Assembly: GCA_904066235.2 (NCBI GenBank)
Contig: CAJFCV020000005.1
Coordinates: 4,025,501-4,089,500 of the forward strand
Source of the DNA: Bursaphelenchus xylophilus
Taxonomy: Eukaryota; Nematoda; Chromadorea; Rhabditida; Aphelenchoididae
Length of the DNA stretch: 64,000 nt
Direction: 5' to 3'
Part shown: piece after piece, positions 44,111 through 54,701 of the stretch
Position numbering within the stretch: position 1 is the first letter of the stretch
Layout of the letters: each line of letters begins with the position of its first letter
Made by a program: the position numbers and the translations under genes
The notes under the pieces: generated by a model
The model's input: only the letters and a program-made list of their open reading frames with translations
What the model was told of the DNA's origin: nothing
Database searches by the model: none

Positions 44111-46084
44111 TTACAACTCGGTCTTTTCGTGTTCGTCCACGTAATTTCCGAAGTGAATGTTTCGGACAACAATGTCTCCAAAGTCTTCTCGCATTTTGAG
44201 CCAGAAATCGAGAAGTTCTTCGTCGAAAGTGTCGCGGACCTCGGCTTTGTCGTCCAGATGGACGTGTCTGAAAGGAGCCTCTTTGGTAATTCTGGGCCAT
44301 TCGACGCCAGGAATCGACGGATTTCTGAAATGATTGGTCTCATTTTGTTCAGTATAAAGGGTAAGACTGTAATGTCATTGTAAAGTTCATAGTCACAGTT
44401 GGGAAGCCCAACTTACCCAGTTTTAACAAAGTTTTCGATGGCCCCCAACAGCCGATCTCTGTGTGCAATGTCCTCCAAAGTATGCTCATAATTGTCAGGA
44501 ATCGGAAAGTCGAACATGGTCTTCAATTCGGCGGCATGGACAGCAGCTTTGATCGGTGTTCCCTCGGGGAAGTGATGATCGGCGTAGTAATTGTTGTGAT
44601 AGACATAAACTGGAGTGTCCAGTTTCGATCGCTCTTTCAGCTCGTACAGCATGGGGACGAAGAATTGCATGTGCGTCTGAATTCGGGCATAGATTTCGAC
44701 GAGTTCAATAGGGTTGTTGGCGTCCTTGAGGTCTTTCAAATAGTATTCGATGACTCGGTCTTGGATTTCTGGCGCTCTTCTGCCATATTCGTGGGTGGGG
44801 AAGATGTTTTCACGAATTCTGCGTTTGAGATCTTCGAGTGTTAGGGTTGGGATCTCTTGAGGAGACAGGCCAAGTCCATTGATCGAGTTCAGGACGTTGA
44901 AAACAGCTGCAATTAGTTTATTAGATTTGCTTTAACTCAATCGTTCGATAGCATAGTCTTGTTTCTTACCGAACAGAATACTTTCGTCGTTAGCCGATCC
45001 TACAAGAGTTGGAATATTGCTCTCTTTTAGTAATTCAGGGTAATCTTTGGGGAAGAAGTCTCCATCCAATCTTGGTTGGTATAAGGCCAAGTTCAACGTT
45101 TTCCGATTAATTCCTAAGTGATGTGTCGCATCGACCAATTGTTTCAAACTCTTTCGCTTGAGACACTTTTTGACTTGTTGCGAATTCGTTCTTTCACATC
45201 CGACCGCTTTTACTAAGTCTGAGGTCACATTCAAGACTTGATCCGAAGTCGTCCATGAAGCGAAGAAACTTCCAGACATCTGAATTGACTTTGAGATGAA
45301 GGGCTTAGAGTAGGGAGAAACACTCAGCTGTCCGGTACTGGCACTTCCTGCACTCAGTCCCCAGACTGTGATCTTTTTGGGGTTTCCGTTGAAAGACTTG
45401 ATGTTGTCATAGACCCATTTGAGAGCCAGAGTCTGATCAAAAAGACCGTTGTTGGCTGGGAGAGCGGAGTCGCCAGTGGTTGCAAAGCCTGCAATATAAA
45501 TTTGAGTGAATTTTGCTTAATGTTTGAGATTATTGCTCATCAAAAGTCTTCTTACCCAAGAATCCCAGTCGATAATTAATGGTGACCACAATAATTCCTC
45601 TGGAAAGAAAGTTCTCAGCGATTGATTCGTATGAGAACCAACTAGCTGAGCCTATGCAATATCCTCCTGGATGCACCCAGAAGAGCACAGGGTACCCTCC
45701 TTCTGGGACCGGGATATCTTTTGGATTCGGAGCCAGCACATTCAGGGTTAGACAGTCTTCGTTCTCCGGTCCAACCGCGTCCATATCAGCGTGAGATGGA
45801 CAGGCCGCTGAGTATTTCTTCGCGCGGATTGTATGAGCGAAAGGCTCATGGGGTTTAGGACGCTGGAATAAGAGTTGACATTAGACTTGGTCGATGTTAT
45901 TTACCTCAAATCGTAGGTCGCCAACCGGAGGTTCTGCATATGGGATTCCAAGGAATAGATTCACTTCATGGCCATTTAGCAGCTTATGGTGGAATCCTTC
46001 GATTCGCCCGAGATCTGTGTCCACAATAGGGTTCGCATTGAGGTAGAGACAGGATAAAGCTATCACTGATAACCTTAGCAGCAT
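44111..46084 (-). CDS. Carboxylesterase (type-B, GES-1-like gut esterase)
   Basis: Exons 46084-45905, 45862-45556, 45488-44970, 44906-44417 and 44324-44111 give 569 residues, the usual length for nematode gut esterases. [19 protein letters not shown] is a signal peptide. [13 protein letters not shown] (oxyanion), [10 protein letters not shown] (nucleophile Ser), GSANDES (acid) and [10 protein letters not shown] (His) are all in place. The family hydrolyses carboxyl esters; the closest named relative by eye is C. elegans GES-1. It is a tandem paralogue of 41570-43653, with matching exon lengths except for the 4-bp insertion in the latter. Confidence 0.9.
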
Positions 46085-46789
46085 TTTTCTGTAATTTTTA
46101 CAGTAGTAAAGATCTGAGGTATTCCGCGCCTTATGCAAAGTTGAGGACAAACGATCTTAATTTGGGGAAAATGGGTTATGTCGCCCACACGATAAACGCT
46201 CACGCCAATTTCCAGCTGAAGCTCTTCAACTTTCGACCGACCTTTTATACACCACAAAGAACCGCACGCTATACACGTTGTTTACACATCTAATTGATAA
46301 GCGATTGTCATTTTCATCGGCAGGATACGTAGATACTAGGCAATTTGTTTTATCGTTATAACGTTTCGAGGCGATCGTTTTTTCGTTAACTTAAGCCCCG
46401 CCCATCAAACACATTTGTTTCATATTGTAATCACAACGTTTTACTTCTCAAACCAAGTGATCAATTACAAGGTTGGACAAAAGATGCAGTAAAGAAACAA
46501 TACTTCTTATGGGTGGTCTGTTGGGTTCAGGGCTGATCAGGGTGTTTGAAGGATGCAAGATTCTGTGGCGTAATTTATGGGGTTAAAATCTTCCTTAGGT
46601 AAGTAAAAAAGTCTAAACTCAATTGATCTTTGTTGATTCCCAGAGAGTAATCATTCAATTGTGAGACCATTTATGAGATACAAACCAAAACTGCTACCTC
46701 TTAAAAACTGGTTGTAGTACTTTTTACCTCTGCTAAAAACGTTTTTAACTAGAAAATATAGAACATTTTACTGGAATAAAAATTAAGTA

Positions 46790-47066
46790 CAGGGTGGTTC
46801 AGCCGAAGCTTTTATCCTTATTTCAAGTATTTCTCCGCCAATAAAGCACCAATTTCTATAAAATTTATATCAAATTGAAGCTGAGGTGGACTCCAAATTT
46901 GGAATGAAAATGTCAAGGGTCAATACGGGAGCGTCCGCCAACTTGGGCCTGACATATTTAAATGGGGCACCTCAGCTTCAATTTGATATAAATTTTATAA
47001 AAATTGGCGCATTATTCGCGGAGGAATACTTGAAATAAGGATGGAAGCCTCGGCTGAACCACCCTG
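46790..47066. mobile_element. Mariner-type MITE
   Basis: CAGGGTGGTTCAGCCGAAGC at the left and its near-exact reverse complement at the right, with TA on both sides (46788-46789, 47067-47068). The arms extend about 100 bp (ATTTGATATAAATTTTAT and reverse complement). 277 bp, no coding sequence. Confidence 0.8.
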
Positions 47067-47079
47067 TAGTACTCGATTT

Positions 47080-48950
47080 CGTCGCAAAGTGTTTTCCTTT
47101 TTTACCACAGTCTATGATAAAACATTTACTAATCTAATTAAAATTTAAAACAAACTATAAGAATGGCAACAACTTCCACCATCTCCCTAAAGCTTCCTTT
47201 TGCGAAATCAAAGTTACAGTATTTTACCTCTTTTCTAAAGAAGCGGGATTTTTACAGGACCATGCGACTTCAGTCAACATTTTTACAATAAAAAGAAACT
47301 ATGGAAACCACCTTTCCCAAGGGCTTAGTTATCAGCAAATGACTTTGTGTGATAATACGGTGTGTGGTCTCTATTTTCCGAAGGGTTTTTTGTTGGATCA
47401 AAACAAATATACTAACCGCGATCGTTCGATGGCTCTAGCAAATTTTTACATCATAAAGGGCGTGATGTAAAAATTTAGGTGGTGTGGGTTTTTGCAATAG
47501 AAATAAGAAAACAAAAACATCCTTGCCTTTGTCATCAGGGGTTTAAATAAAAATTGTGGATTCAAAACACGCTAAAAAATATTGATTTACCATCAGAAAA
47601 TATATTTTTACTGCGCCGTCACAAGAGACATTTTGATTGCACAACTAGCCATCTAAGCGGCTTAGAATCTTCAAAAGGACACTTCGTAACGAGCAGCATC
47701 TCTAATGGGAATTAAAAAAATCTTGTCTACTCCAACATCAAGACTAAACTATGTTCAAAGATTCTGCGCAACAAGTCGAGTTTACACACAAGCTACTGTT
47801 TACAATTACTGTCTGTAAGCCTATTTGGAAGAGTCTGCCTTGAAGTTGGAAGGTTTTACAGCATCGTCTTATGGTTTGTATTATAGATTGCTAATTGTAA
47901 TGGGATTTCGGAAATCATCAAGTTTTGAGTCACTTGTTTCAGTGATTTCATTGTCATCAAAAAATTTTTTAAACGCCTTATGGCATGCTTTTACGAAGAT
48001 ACGAATATTTATTGCAAAATCAATTCCCTAACAAACGATTGTCCAAGATTTTACTGTTGCTAACATCCCATGTGACTCCAACGTTTTCTGCTCATTGTCA
48101 AATTGATAACAGTCCTAAAGCATCATGCCCTAAGGTCACTTCTTCGATTAACGACCGCAGTTAATTTTGAATGTTGATCAGAAAAAAGGAATGATAATTA
48201 ATGGATAACAACACCTGATTCGTTCTTTTGATTCCTTATGAAAAATGGAGAGATTGCCTGATACAAAAAATGTAATGATCAAAGATGAAGACATAATGAA
48301 TGCAGGGAATTTGTTGAAGGAAGCCATTTCTGACCTGGTTAGTTTCAAACGAAATGAAGCTGCTTGAACTGGGGTGCTCGAAAAATTATTTATTTTATTT
48401 TTAGAAAATTACGTGAAAGAGTACTGTACTTTTTCTTAAGAAGCAAACATGCTGAATCGTACCGCTTCAGGCTAATAAATTTCTTATGAAACTACGCGCA
48501 AGGTCCCGTTAATAGAAACCTGAGTACACGATTTGACCGTCAGTGGTAAATGAACCCATACAAGCTCCCAACTTGGCCCCGCCTGATTGCCCGATTAATG
48601 GGAAGGTGGTGATTTTTAAAGTGCAAACCTCACCACTTTTGAAGGTCAGTGTTCATACTCTCAATTGCTGATATTTACCATTCTTTGTAATTTTTTTGTC
48701 CTACAGTCTGGATTCTTTTCTGTGGAAGGTAAACATACAGTGCGAGTCGATTTCCCAAATCAATTTTTCTTTTGTCGTTTCGTTTTGAAAGAAAACAATT
48801 TTTAAAGTTATCAAGAGCTAGTCACTACCGAAGACATCCTTACAATCCATTTTATTTTACTGCCAACGTAAGAAGCACGTATTTTTTAAGCTTACGGACT
48901 CATTAGACACCCACTGCTTTAATTGCGGTAACCTCATTTTCTAGAAAACT
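47080..48950. other. Intergenic, no supported gene
   Basis: AT-rich; the largest open frames are under 70 codons and lack splice context. Nothing recognised on either strand. Confidence 0.5.
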
Positions 48951-48956
48951 CTTCCA

Positions 48957-49195
48957 TAGTAGGGCGAAGTTGATCCAGTGCCAAAACATGTACTATTTTG
49001 CATCCGAGAAGTATCGAAAAATGCGGCAAATGAAAAAAACTCCGGTTTCCAAAGCGCGCCCACTCTTTTTTTGAAGAAAAGAGAACGCCCTTCAAATAAA
49101 CATTTTCCCCTTCTTGGAGAGGGAGACATTTTGCCATATTTTTTGATACTTCCCGGATGCAGCATGGTACATTTTTTGTCACGATCAGGTCACTG
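48957..49195. mobile_element. MITE, second copy of the family at 30405-30652
   Basis: The right half (TTTTGATACTTCCCGGATGC, ACGATCAGGTCACTG) and left half (TTGATCCAGTGCC, TTTGCATCCGAGAAGTATC) are inverted copies of each other. Both match the 30405-30652 element. More diverged than that copy; the left terminus is degraded (GTAGGGCGAAG). The right side is followed by TA. Confidence 0.7.
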
Positions 49196-50085
49196 TAGTT
49201 TGAGATTTTATAAAGGGTAAACACCCCATGTTTTTAGTTTTTTGTTGTGATTATCAGTACTCCCCAAAAAAATATTGAAACTACATCTGCAAGCCAATTT
49301 GCAAAGAAGCTATCGCTTCAAGGGAAATTAATCGAATGCCCTGAGTGCTCAGTTGTCACGTATCTTACAAGGGAATGGTTTGAACTGTCCGTGAGCTTTC
49401 AACATGAGACCGACAGATTCTGAAAGAGCGTAAAAAATTTAGTAGGAATCCGTTTTCCGTTTTTGCCGAATGGTCTCGGGACGGTCGATTTTTATCGACC
49501 GGTTTTAATATCTTTATGTTACAGTAATCTTAGAAACTTGGTTTTCAAAAAACTGAATGCTCAATCAACAAAAACGTATATATCCAGAATTTCAGGTCAT
49601 TACCTCTTTTTATGAAGCCGCGAGACATAAAATTCCAAAAAGGACAAATTTATGCAAATTTATACCTTCCGGGCAGAATTTGGGAAAAATATTTTGGGCG
49701 TTTGTTAAACACATGTCTACAGTCATTTTAGACCAAAAGATTCAAAATCGACTTTTTTGTAAATATTCACGCGGTCCATTATACGCTGACGCAGGGATCC
49801 AAAAATAATCTTTTCAACTTTTCTTGCAAAATTTTGAGAAAAGGCGAAAATTTGGCGGCGTTCTTTTCTGGAAGCTCGAAAAAAATCTGCAAGATCCAGG
49901 ACGAACTTCTGGAATGGGTCAAAAACGTCTTTAACATACCAGTAGATTGACATCTGGCATCATCAAACCCCCAACAATGTTGCCAAATTGTCATGTTTTT
50001 CTTGAAATTTTGCAAAAAATCGGTAAAACACTTGAGTAAATTAAAAAATTTTTTTTACATAGCCATAGAATACAGTACCTTTTGT

Positions 50086-50120
50086 CGGCTTGAACTTACA
50101 GGATATGTAAGTTCAAGCCG
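50086..50120. repeat. Perfect 15-bp-stem hairpin inside the TIR element
   Basis: CGGCTTGAACTTACA and its exact reverse complement separated by GGATA. It lies immediately next to the tRNA-like block. Confidence 0.7.
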
Positions 50121-50125
50121 AAGAT

Positions 50126-50215
50126 ATCCGTTTCGGCTGGACTCGAACCTCCAAGACCCCCCTCTGCCAAAAGATTTGTGCGTGGAACTTTTTCCACTAG
50201 ACTATTTGGTGACGC
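50126..50215 (-). other. tRNA-like / SINE-like block
   Basis: On the minus strand an A-box-like TAGTCTAGTGG and a B box GGTTCGAGTCC are about 50 nt apart. Arms do not close into a cloverleaf (no matching acceptor stem), so a functional tRNA is unlikely. It may be an internal Pol III promoter captured in the element. Confidence 0.35.
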
Positions 50216-51135
50216 TTTCCCGGGCCTTTCGTTTCATCTTTTCTCCTTTTCAGTTCTTTTAGTCGGATCTTTCTGTCGATATTTCTCGTCTCTCAAGACC
50301 ATTCGGCAAAAATGGAAAACGGATTCATACTAAACTTTGTACGCTCTTTCAGAATTTGGGGGTGTCATGCCGAAAGCTCACGGACAGTTCAAACCATTCC
50401 CTTGTTAGCATTTTACGAGCGTGTTTGTAAAAATAACCACGAGGTTTCGCGGCGCCCAATCAGCAACTGATTCGACTAAAGGAATACACTCCTTTATGTA
50501 GTAAAGATAAAAAAATATATATACCTGGATTGAACTATTACTTCAGTCTACAGTATTTTCCCCAAAATGGGTGTTGTTATTCGCTGAAACAATTCGCAAC
50601 GGTCACACGGTTGTAATAGTTTCTTTTTCTCACTGTAATGTTCTTCGGCTATCAATCAAAACAACGATTGACTGTCGTTCCGAGAAACCGGATACGTTCT
50701 TCGCTACAGGTAGATAGCTACCGGTTGTTTCCGAAAATGTTGATGCCAGGCTGCAAGACTATATTATAGAGTGGGTGGAACTGTTGTTGAGCCTCCACTG
50801 AGTCCATGTCAACAAGAAGTTGTACTCTCAAACAGCACATATCAGAAGAGAACGAGATGAGCAAAGTTATAAAGGCACTAGTTCAAGTTCTCAACACAAT
50901 GGGGGGCTTTCTTACAATTGTTAAGCCTTCCCAATTTTTCATTTTTTCCCTAACTTAATTGGTGGATAGCATTTATTTCAGTGCATAGCGCTGGCCAAAA
51001 TATTATATTTTTGACAGAGGCTGCTCACTGATTGGAGGCTAAAGAATATCTTACCAGAGCGCCTCTGTAATTCTGTTTACAAACTCATGTCCCAAAATAC
51101 GGTTTCCTCCAGTTTTAAGGTACTCCTTACCATAT

Positions 51136-51408
51136 ATAAAGGTGGTCACCGAACTTCTCGACTTTTATTTTTTCTGTTGCGTCGAATTTCGGTACAAATG
51201 GGTTGACATTAATTTTGGAAAATCAGTGCCAAAAAAGCTCGGAAATTTGGAGATAACCAGTGCAGATTTTGGGAAATCGCTGCAGGACGAAAATTAAAGT
51301 GTACACTGATTTTTCAAAATCAATGTCAACCCATTTTTGCACCGAAATTCGACTCAACAGCAAAAATAAAAGTCGAGAACTTCTGTGATCACCTTTATTT
51401 GTCTAACC
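51136..51408. mobile_element. MITE with AAGGTGATCAC-type ends
   Basis: AAAGGTGGTCACCGAAC at the left and the reverse complement of AAAGGTGATCACAGAAG at the right. The inverted arms continue (TCTCGACTTTTATTTTT, CGTCGAATTTCGGTAC / GCACCGAAATTCGAC, GGGTTGACATT). About 270 bp and non-coding; the duplication is probably TA. Confidence 0.7.
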
Positions 51409-52385
51409 CTTAATTTAAAAGTTATCATAGGCAAGTTTCAAAAAATCGTATACATTCAATACCATATTTATCATCCGTTCAAAAGGACAAAGAGTACATA
51501 AAAGGCTCCTCAATAAACAAACAGAAAAAAAACGGTTTTCGTTATCGCTGATTAGAACACTTTTTCTAATTTAATAAACCCGGAAATGTATTTCTCTGAC
51601 AGCGAAACTATCAAATTTTTCTACTGATAACAATGAGGCGCCTATGAGGCAATAGGAAAGATCCGACCTTTGAAGAAAGTCCGTGCAATTTCAAACATAT
51701 TACAACACACGCAACTTTACTACCATAAATGTATCTTGTTCAAATAGTTGCGATGTCCTTTACAGCGGTTAAATTTATAACCGCAGAAGACGGTGATTCT
51801 CGGTATTGTCTTCTACCCTGCCTTATCAATCAAAATGTTTTCTTGTAAAGAAGTACATTTTAGAGCGCATTCTACGGGTTATAAATAAAGTTTGTTGATA
51901 AGTTTGATGTTAGGGCATAAGGTTGGAAAATAAAAAAAAAAGAACATATTTTGCAAGCAAGGCACAATAATTTCACAATACACAAATTTATGTATAACTT
52001 CAAAGTTCAGTGGAGATCAATCAATGTGACGGTTTGATCTTTCAACACTTTATGAATATAAAAAAGTAGCAATCGTTACGCAATCATTCACCGTATAGAA
52101 GACACATTTTTGGGCTTTTGTCTCACGGTGAGGCATAAGGCTATATACCCTTGCATAGGGAGTAACACCGCTGTCCAACAAACTTAAAAAACCTTTCGAT
52201 AACGGACAATTTTTGAGGTCATGGAGTCAATTTTAGGCTAAAATGAGAGTCCATACAACAACGCCCTTCTATAACGAATAAATTTTCTGTTCTTCGGGGA
52301 TTCGTTGTGAGATCATTTCCCTCCAAATAAAAATTTTTTATAACAAAGTTTGCTTTCCTATTAATAAAGCCGAAAGGAACAAACC

Positions 52386-52860
52386 GGCGGGCGCACACTT
52401 GCGGGCAACCACTTTGCGGGCAACCAGTTTGCGGACAAATTTTTTGCGGGCAGCCACTTTGCGGGCAGCCGACATTTGCGGCCAGCACCGGCATTTGCGG
52501 GCAGCCTGGGACATTTGCGGGCAGGGTCGATAGTTGCGGGCAGCCTGGAAGATTTGCGGGCAGCCGACATTTGCGGGCAACCGGCACTTGAGGATTACAA
52601 GGTGGAGATGGAAAAATTACTTCGATATTTTGGAAGTTTACCGACATTTGCGGGCAGGCAATACTTTGTGATTGTTTTTTCCTGTTGCCCGCAAATGTCG
52701 GCAAATTTTCAAAATATCGCAGTAATATTTCCACCTCCACCCTGTAACCTTCAGGTGCCGGTTGCCCGCAAATGTCGGCTGCCCGCAAGTGTCTCAGCTG
52801 CCCGCAAATGTGGCCCCCCAAATTTTGCCCGCAAAGTGGTTGCCCGCAAGTGTCGCGACG
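52386..52860. repeat. Foldback with clustered GCGGGCA motifs
   Basis: The left side carries about eleven TTGCGGGCAGCC-like units spaced 15-20 bp. The right side carries six in the opposite orientation (GGCTGCCCGCAA). Between them an inverted pair (GGTGGAGATGGAAAAATTAC with its counterpart near 52720-52738, and TCGATATTTTGGAA) marks the axis near 52670. The whole block is palindromic. Such subterminal motif arrays are known as transposase-binding sites in some foldback elements. It ends about 185 bp before the ATG at 53046. Confidence 0.75.
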
Positions 52861-53045
52861 CCAACAAACCGGCTAGCGAGCAATGAATTAAAGAAGGAGG
52901 TCCGCTTTGAAAAAATAGAAAAAATTCGGAGAGATTGTGTCCCAAAAGTACAGAATGCCGCGATTTGGTTAAAATCACCAAATTTATTTTTTGAAAAGGA
53001 ATCACTGAAAAAATTGGTCTTCTTCCAAGTCTCGGTCGTCCGGCC

Positions 53046-53497
53046 ATGGGGTTTGTTGAAGACGTCTTGATAGTAAGTCATTAAACCGGCAATCCCTAGA
53101 TATAACCGCTTCGTATTTTAGTACATCTTGACCCCTGTGTCTACGAATATTTGTCGGATTCCAAATCACCAATGGGCGGACATGACGCCATGCCAATACC
53201 GGGTTCTCTTCTTCTTCACTACTCTCCCCATTGTTCTTTCGCTGTTCCTCTTCGTATTCGTTGTCAAATTTGATCGACTGGTCGATGAATTCCTCCTCGT
53301 AAGTAGTTTATTTTTTGCTACCAAAGGAAAATACAAGGACTGTGATGACTTTATTTCTGGCTTAGCGTGACGACAATTCTATTGTGAAGCGAGTCCTCTT
53401 CCGAATTCTGAGAATCCGAACGCACGATGAACTGGAATGTGCCGAAGGCGGAGGAGAATCGAGACACTGTTACTGTTGCAGTTGTGAAGATGAGTAG
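53046..53497 (+). CDS. Small single-pass membrane protein, tandem copy 1
   Basis: Exons 53046-53072, 53122-53298 and 53366-53497, all phase 0, give 111 residues. A nine-residue first exon (MGFVEDVLI) leads to a lumenal or extracellular part with two cysteines (NICRIPN, TPCQYRV). A strong membrane helix follows (FFTTLPIVLSLFLFVFVV), then a basic cytosolic region (KRVLFRILRIR). The tail is acidic and cysteine-rich, ending CYCCSCEDE, a plausible palmitoylation or metal-binding site. Same exon plan as the next gene. No family recognised. Confidence 0.65.
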
Positions 53498-53764
53498 CAG
53501 TGATCATGACGTATTTCTGAATATATTTAAATATATACATATGTTTGAAATAAAGAACCCAAAAGGAAAATGGACCTATGAATTTTGCGGCCCGGTATCT
53601 CGTGGTCATCATATCTTCGCTGCCGCGAAATATCTTCAAGCTCTGTGTCGATGATATTTATATCGGTTAATTAAATAGTATTATGCGCTAAAAAAATTGT
53701 TTTTAATACTGGTGCATGCAGTAAAAAAGTTTATTTGAAAGGAAAGACTTCGAAAAAAATTTTC

Positions 53765-53837
53765 TGATCTCGGGCGGGATCGAACCGCCGGCCTTCTGTG
53801 TGTTAGACAGATGTGATAACCACTACACCACGAGATC
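53765..53837 (-). tRNA. tRNA-Val (AAC)
   Basis: A complete 73-nt cloverleaf on the minus strand. Acceptor GATCTCG/CGAGATC with discriminator A, D arm GTGTAGTGGTTATCAC, anticodon arm TCTGT-CTAACAC-ACAGA with anticodon AAC, T arm GGCGG-TTCGATC-CCGCC. A T-run follows as Pol III terminator. It lies between the two membrane-protein genes. Confidence 0.95.
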
Positions 53838-54002
53838 ATGTCTCTCTCTGCGTAATCTTGTCTATTCCCGCGATGTTCTGAGGATTTGCATGAACTATAA
53901 TACGTACTTTTCTTCTTCAAATCGAAAAATTTTATTCTCAACGAGATTTCTTGGACCGGATTTTGATTTCTCTCATTTTATTGGTCGTTTTTTCATAAAA
54001 AA

Positions 54003-54507
54003 ATGTGGTCTCTTCTGTTTCCTTCAACTTTATTCGATGTAAGTGGTAAAATACGGTCATCAAATTTTTATTGATTAAAATTACTGTAACAATTTCAGTT
54101 CTTTGCCTGTGATTTAACCCGAGCTTTCTGCGCACAAAACAGTGGCGATGAATGTGGCCCTTTGAATATCTGTCAGTATTTGATGCTCTTTTTGATGGTT
54201 GGACTTGTCGTATTCTTGGTTGTGATGGTCCATCTCTGCGCTTGGATCATCAATGAGATCCACTCGGTCAGACTTTCTATTTTTTTTTTGAAATTCTTAT
54301 TAGAAATATTAAGGAAAATAAGTGTATAAATTTGATTTTTTGTAGTTATCCTACCATCAGTATGACGACCTTCAGCTCACCGCCAATCTGGAACACATCC
54401 TAAAATTAGAAGCAGGGATTTCCGAAGCCGGCGATTATCATCACGAATCGTACGCTCATCTGAGAAATGCTCTCCGACATCTGAATAGAGATGCATTTGA
54501 TATGTAA
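54003..54507 (+). CDS. Small single-pass membrane protein, tandem copy 2
   Basis: Exons 54003-54038, 54099-54266 and 54346-54507, phase 0, give 121 residues. The layout repeats copy 1: short first exon (MWSLLFPSTLFD), cysteine-bearing segment (RAFCAQN, DECGPLNICQYL), membrane helix (LMLFLMVGLVVFLVVMV) and a C-terminal exon (LSYHQYDDLQLTANLEHIL) without the cysteine tail. The shared CQY-x-x-LFF stretch just before the helix supports paralogy with copy 1. AATAAA near 54550. Confidence 0.65.
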
Positions 54508-54701
54508 TGTCACAAAAGTTTACGGAGTAAATATTGTACATGTTCGAAAATAATAAATTTGTCATATATATATTATTTTGGCTAAGGTTCCACCATGAAA
54601 ACAATGGATGCCAAAATTATGTGGCTTAATGCAATATTCTAAATTATTTTTACATTTTTTACTTCACAACTTTAAAAGTAATTTTTAATGTATTCTGGAT
54701 C

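Larger units (their letters stand above)
49368..50404. mobile_element. 1.04-kb TIR element with TTA target duplication
   Basis: The termini CAAGGGAATGGTTTGAACTG and the exact reverse complement are flanked by TTA at 49365-49367 and 50405-50407. The inverted arms are about 120 bp (for example GAATGGTCTCGGGAC / AAGACCATTC). The interior carries a tRNA-like block on the minus strand and a 15-bp perfect hairpin. No transposase frame. PIF/Harbinger-like by duplication and ends. Confidence 0.75.

Noticed and set aside
52219..52821. 200-codon minus strand frame rich in Cys, Pro and Gln
   Set aside because: It runs through the GCGGGCA array; its regular PQM/CPQ pattern is a by-product of the DNA repeat. 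No splice sites or start context.
52386..52860. CRISPR array
   Set aside because: Repeats are short, spaced 15-20 bp, switch orientation and lie in a eukaryotic genome with spliced genes.
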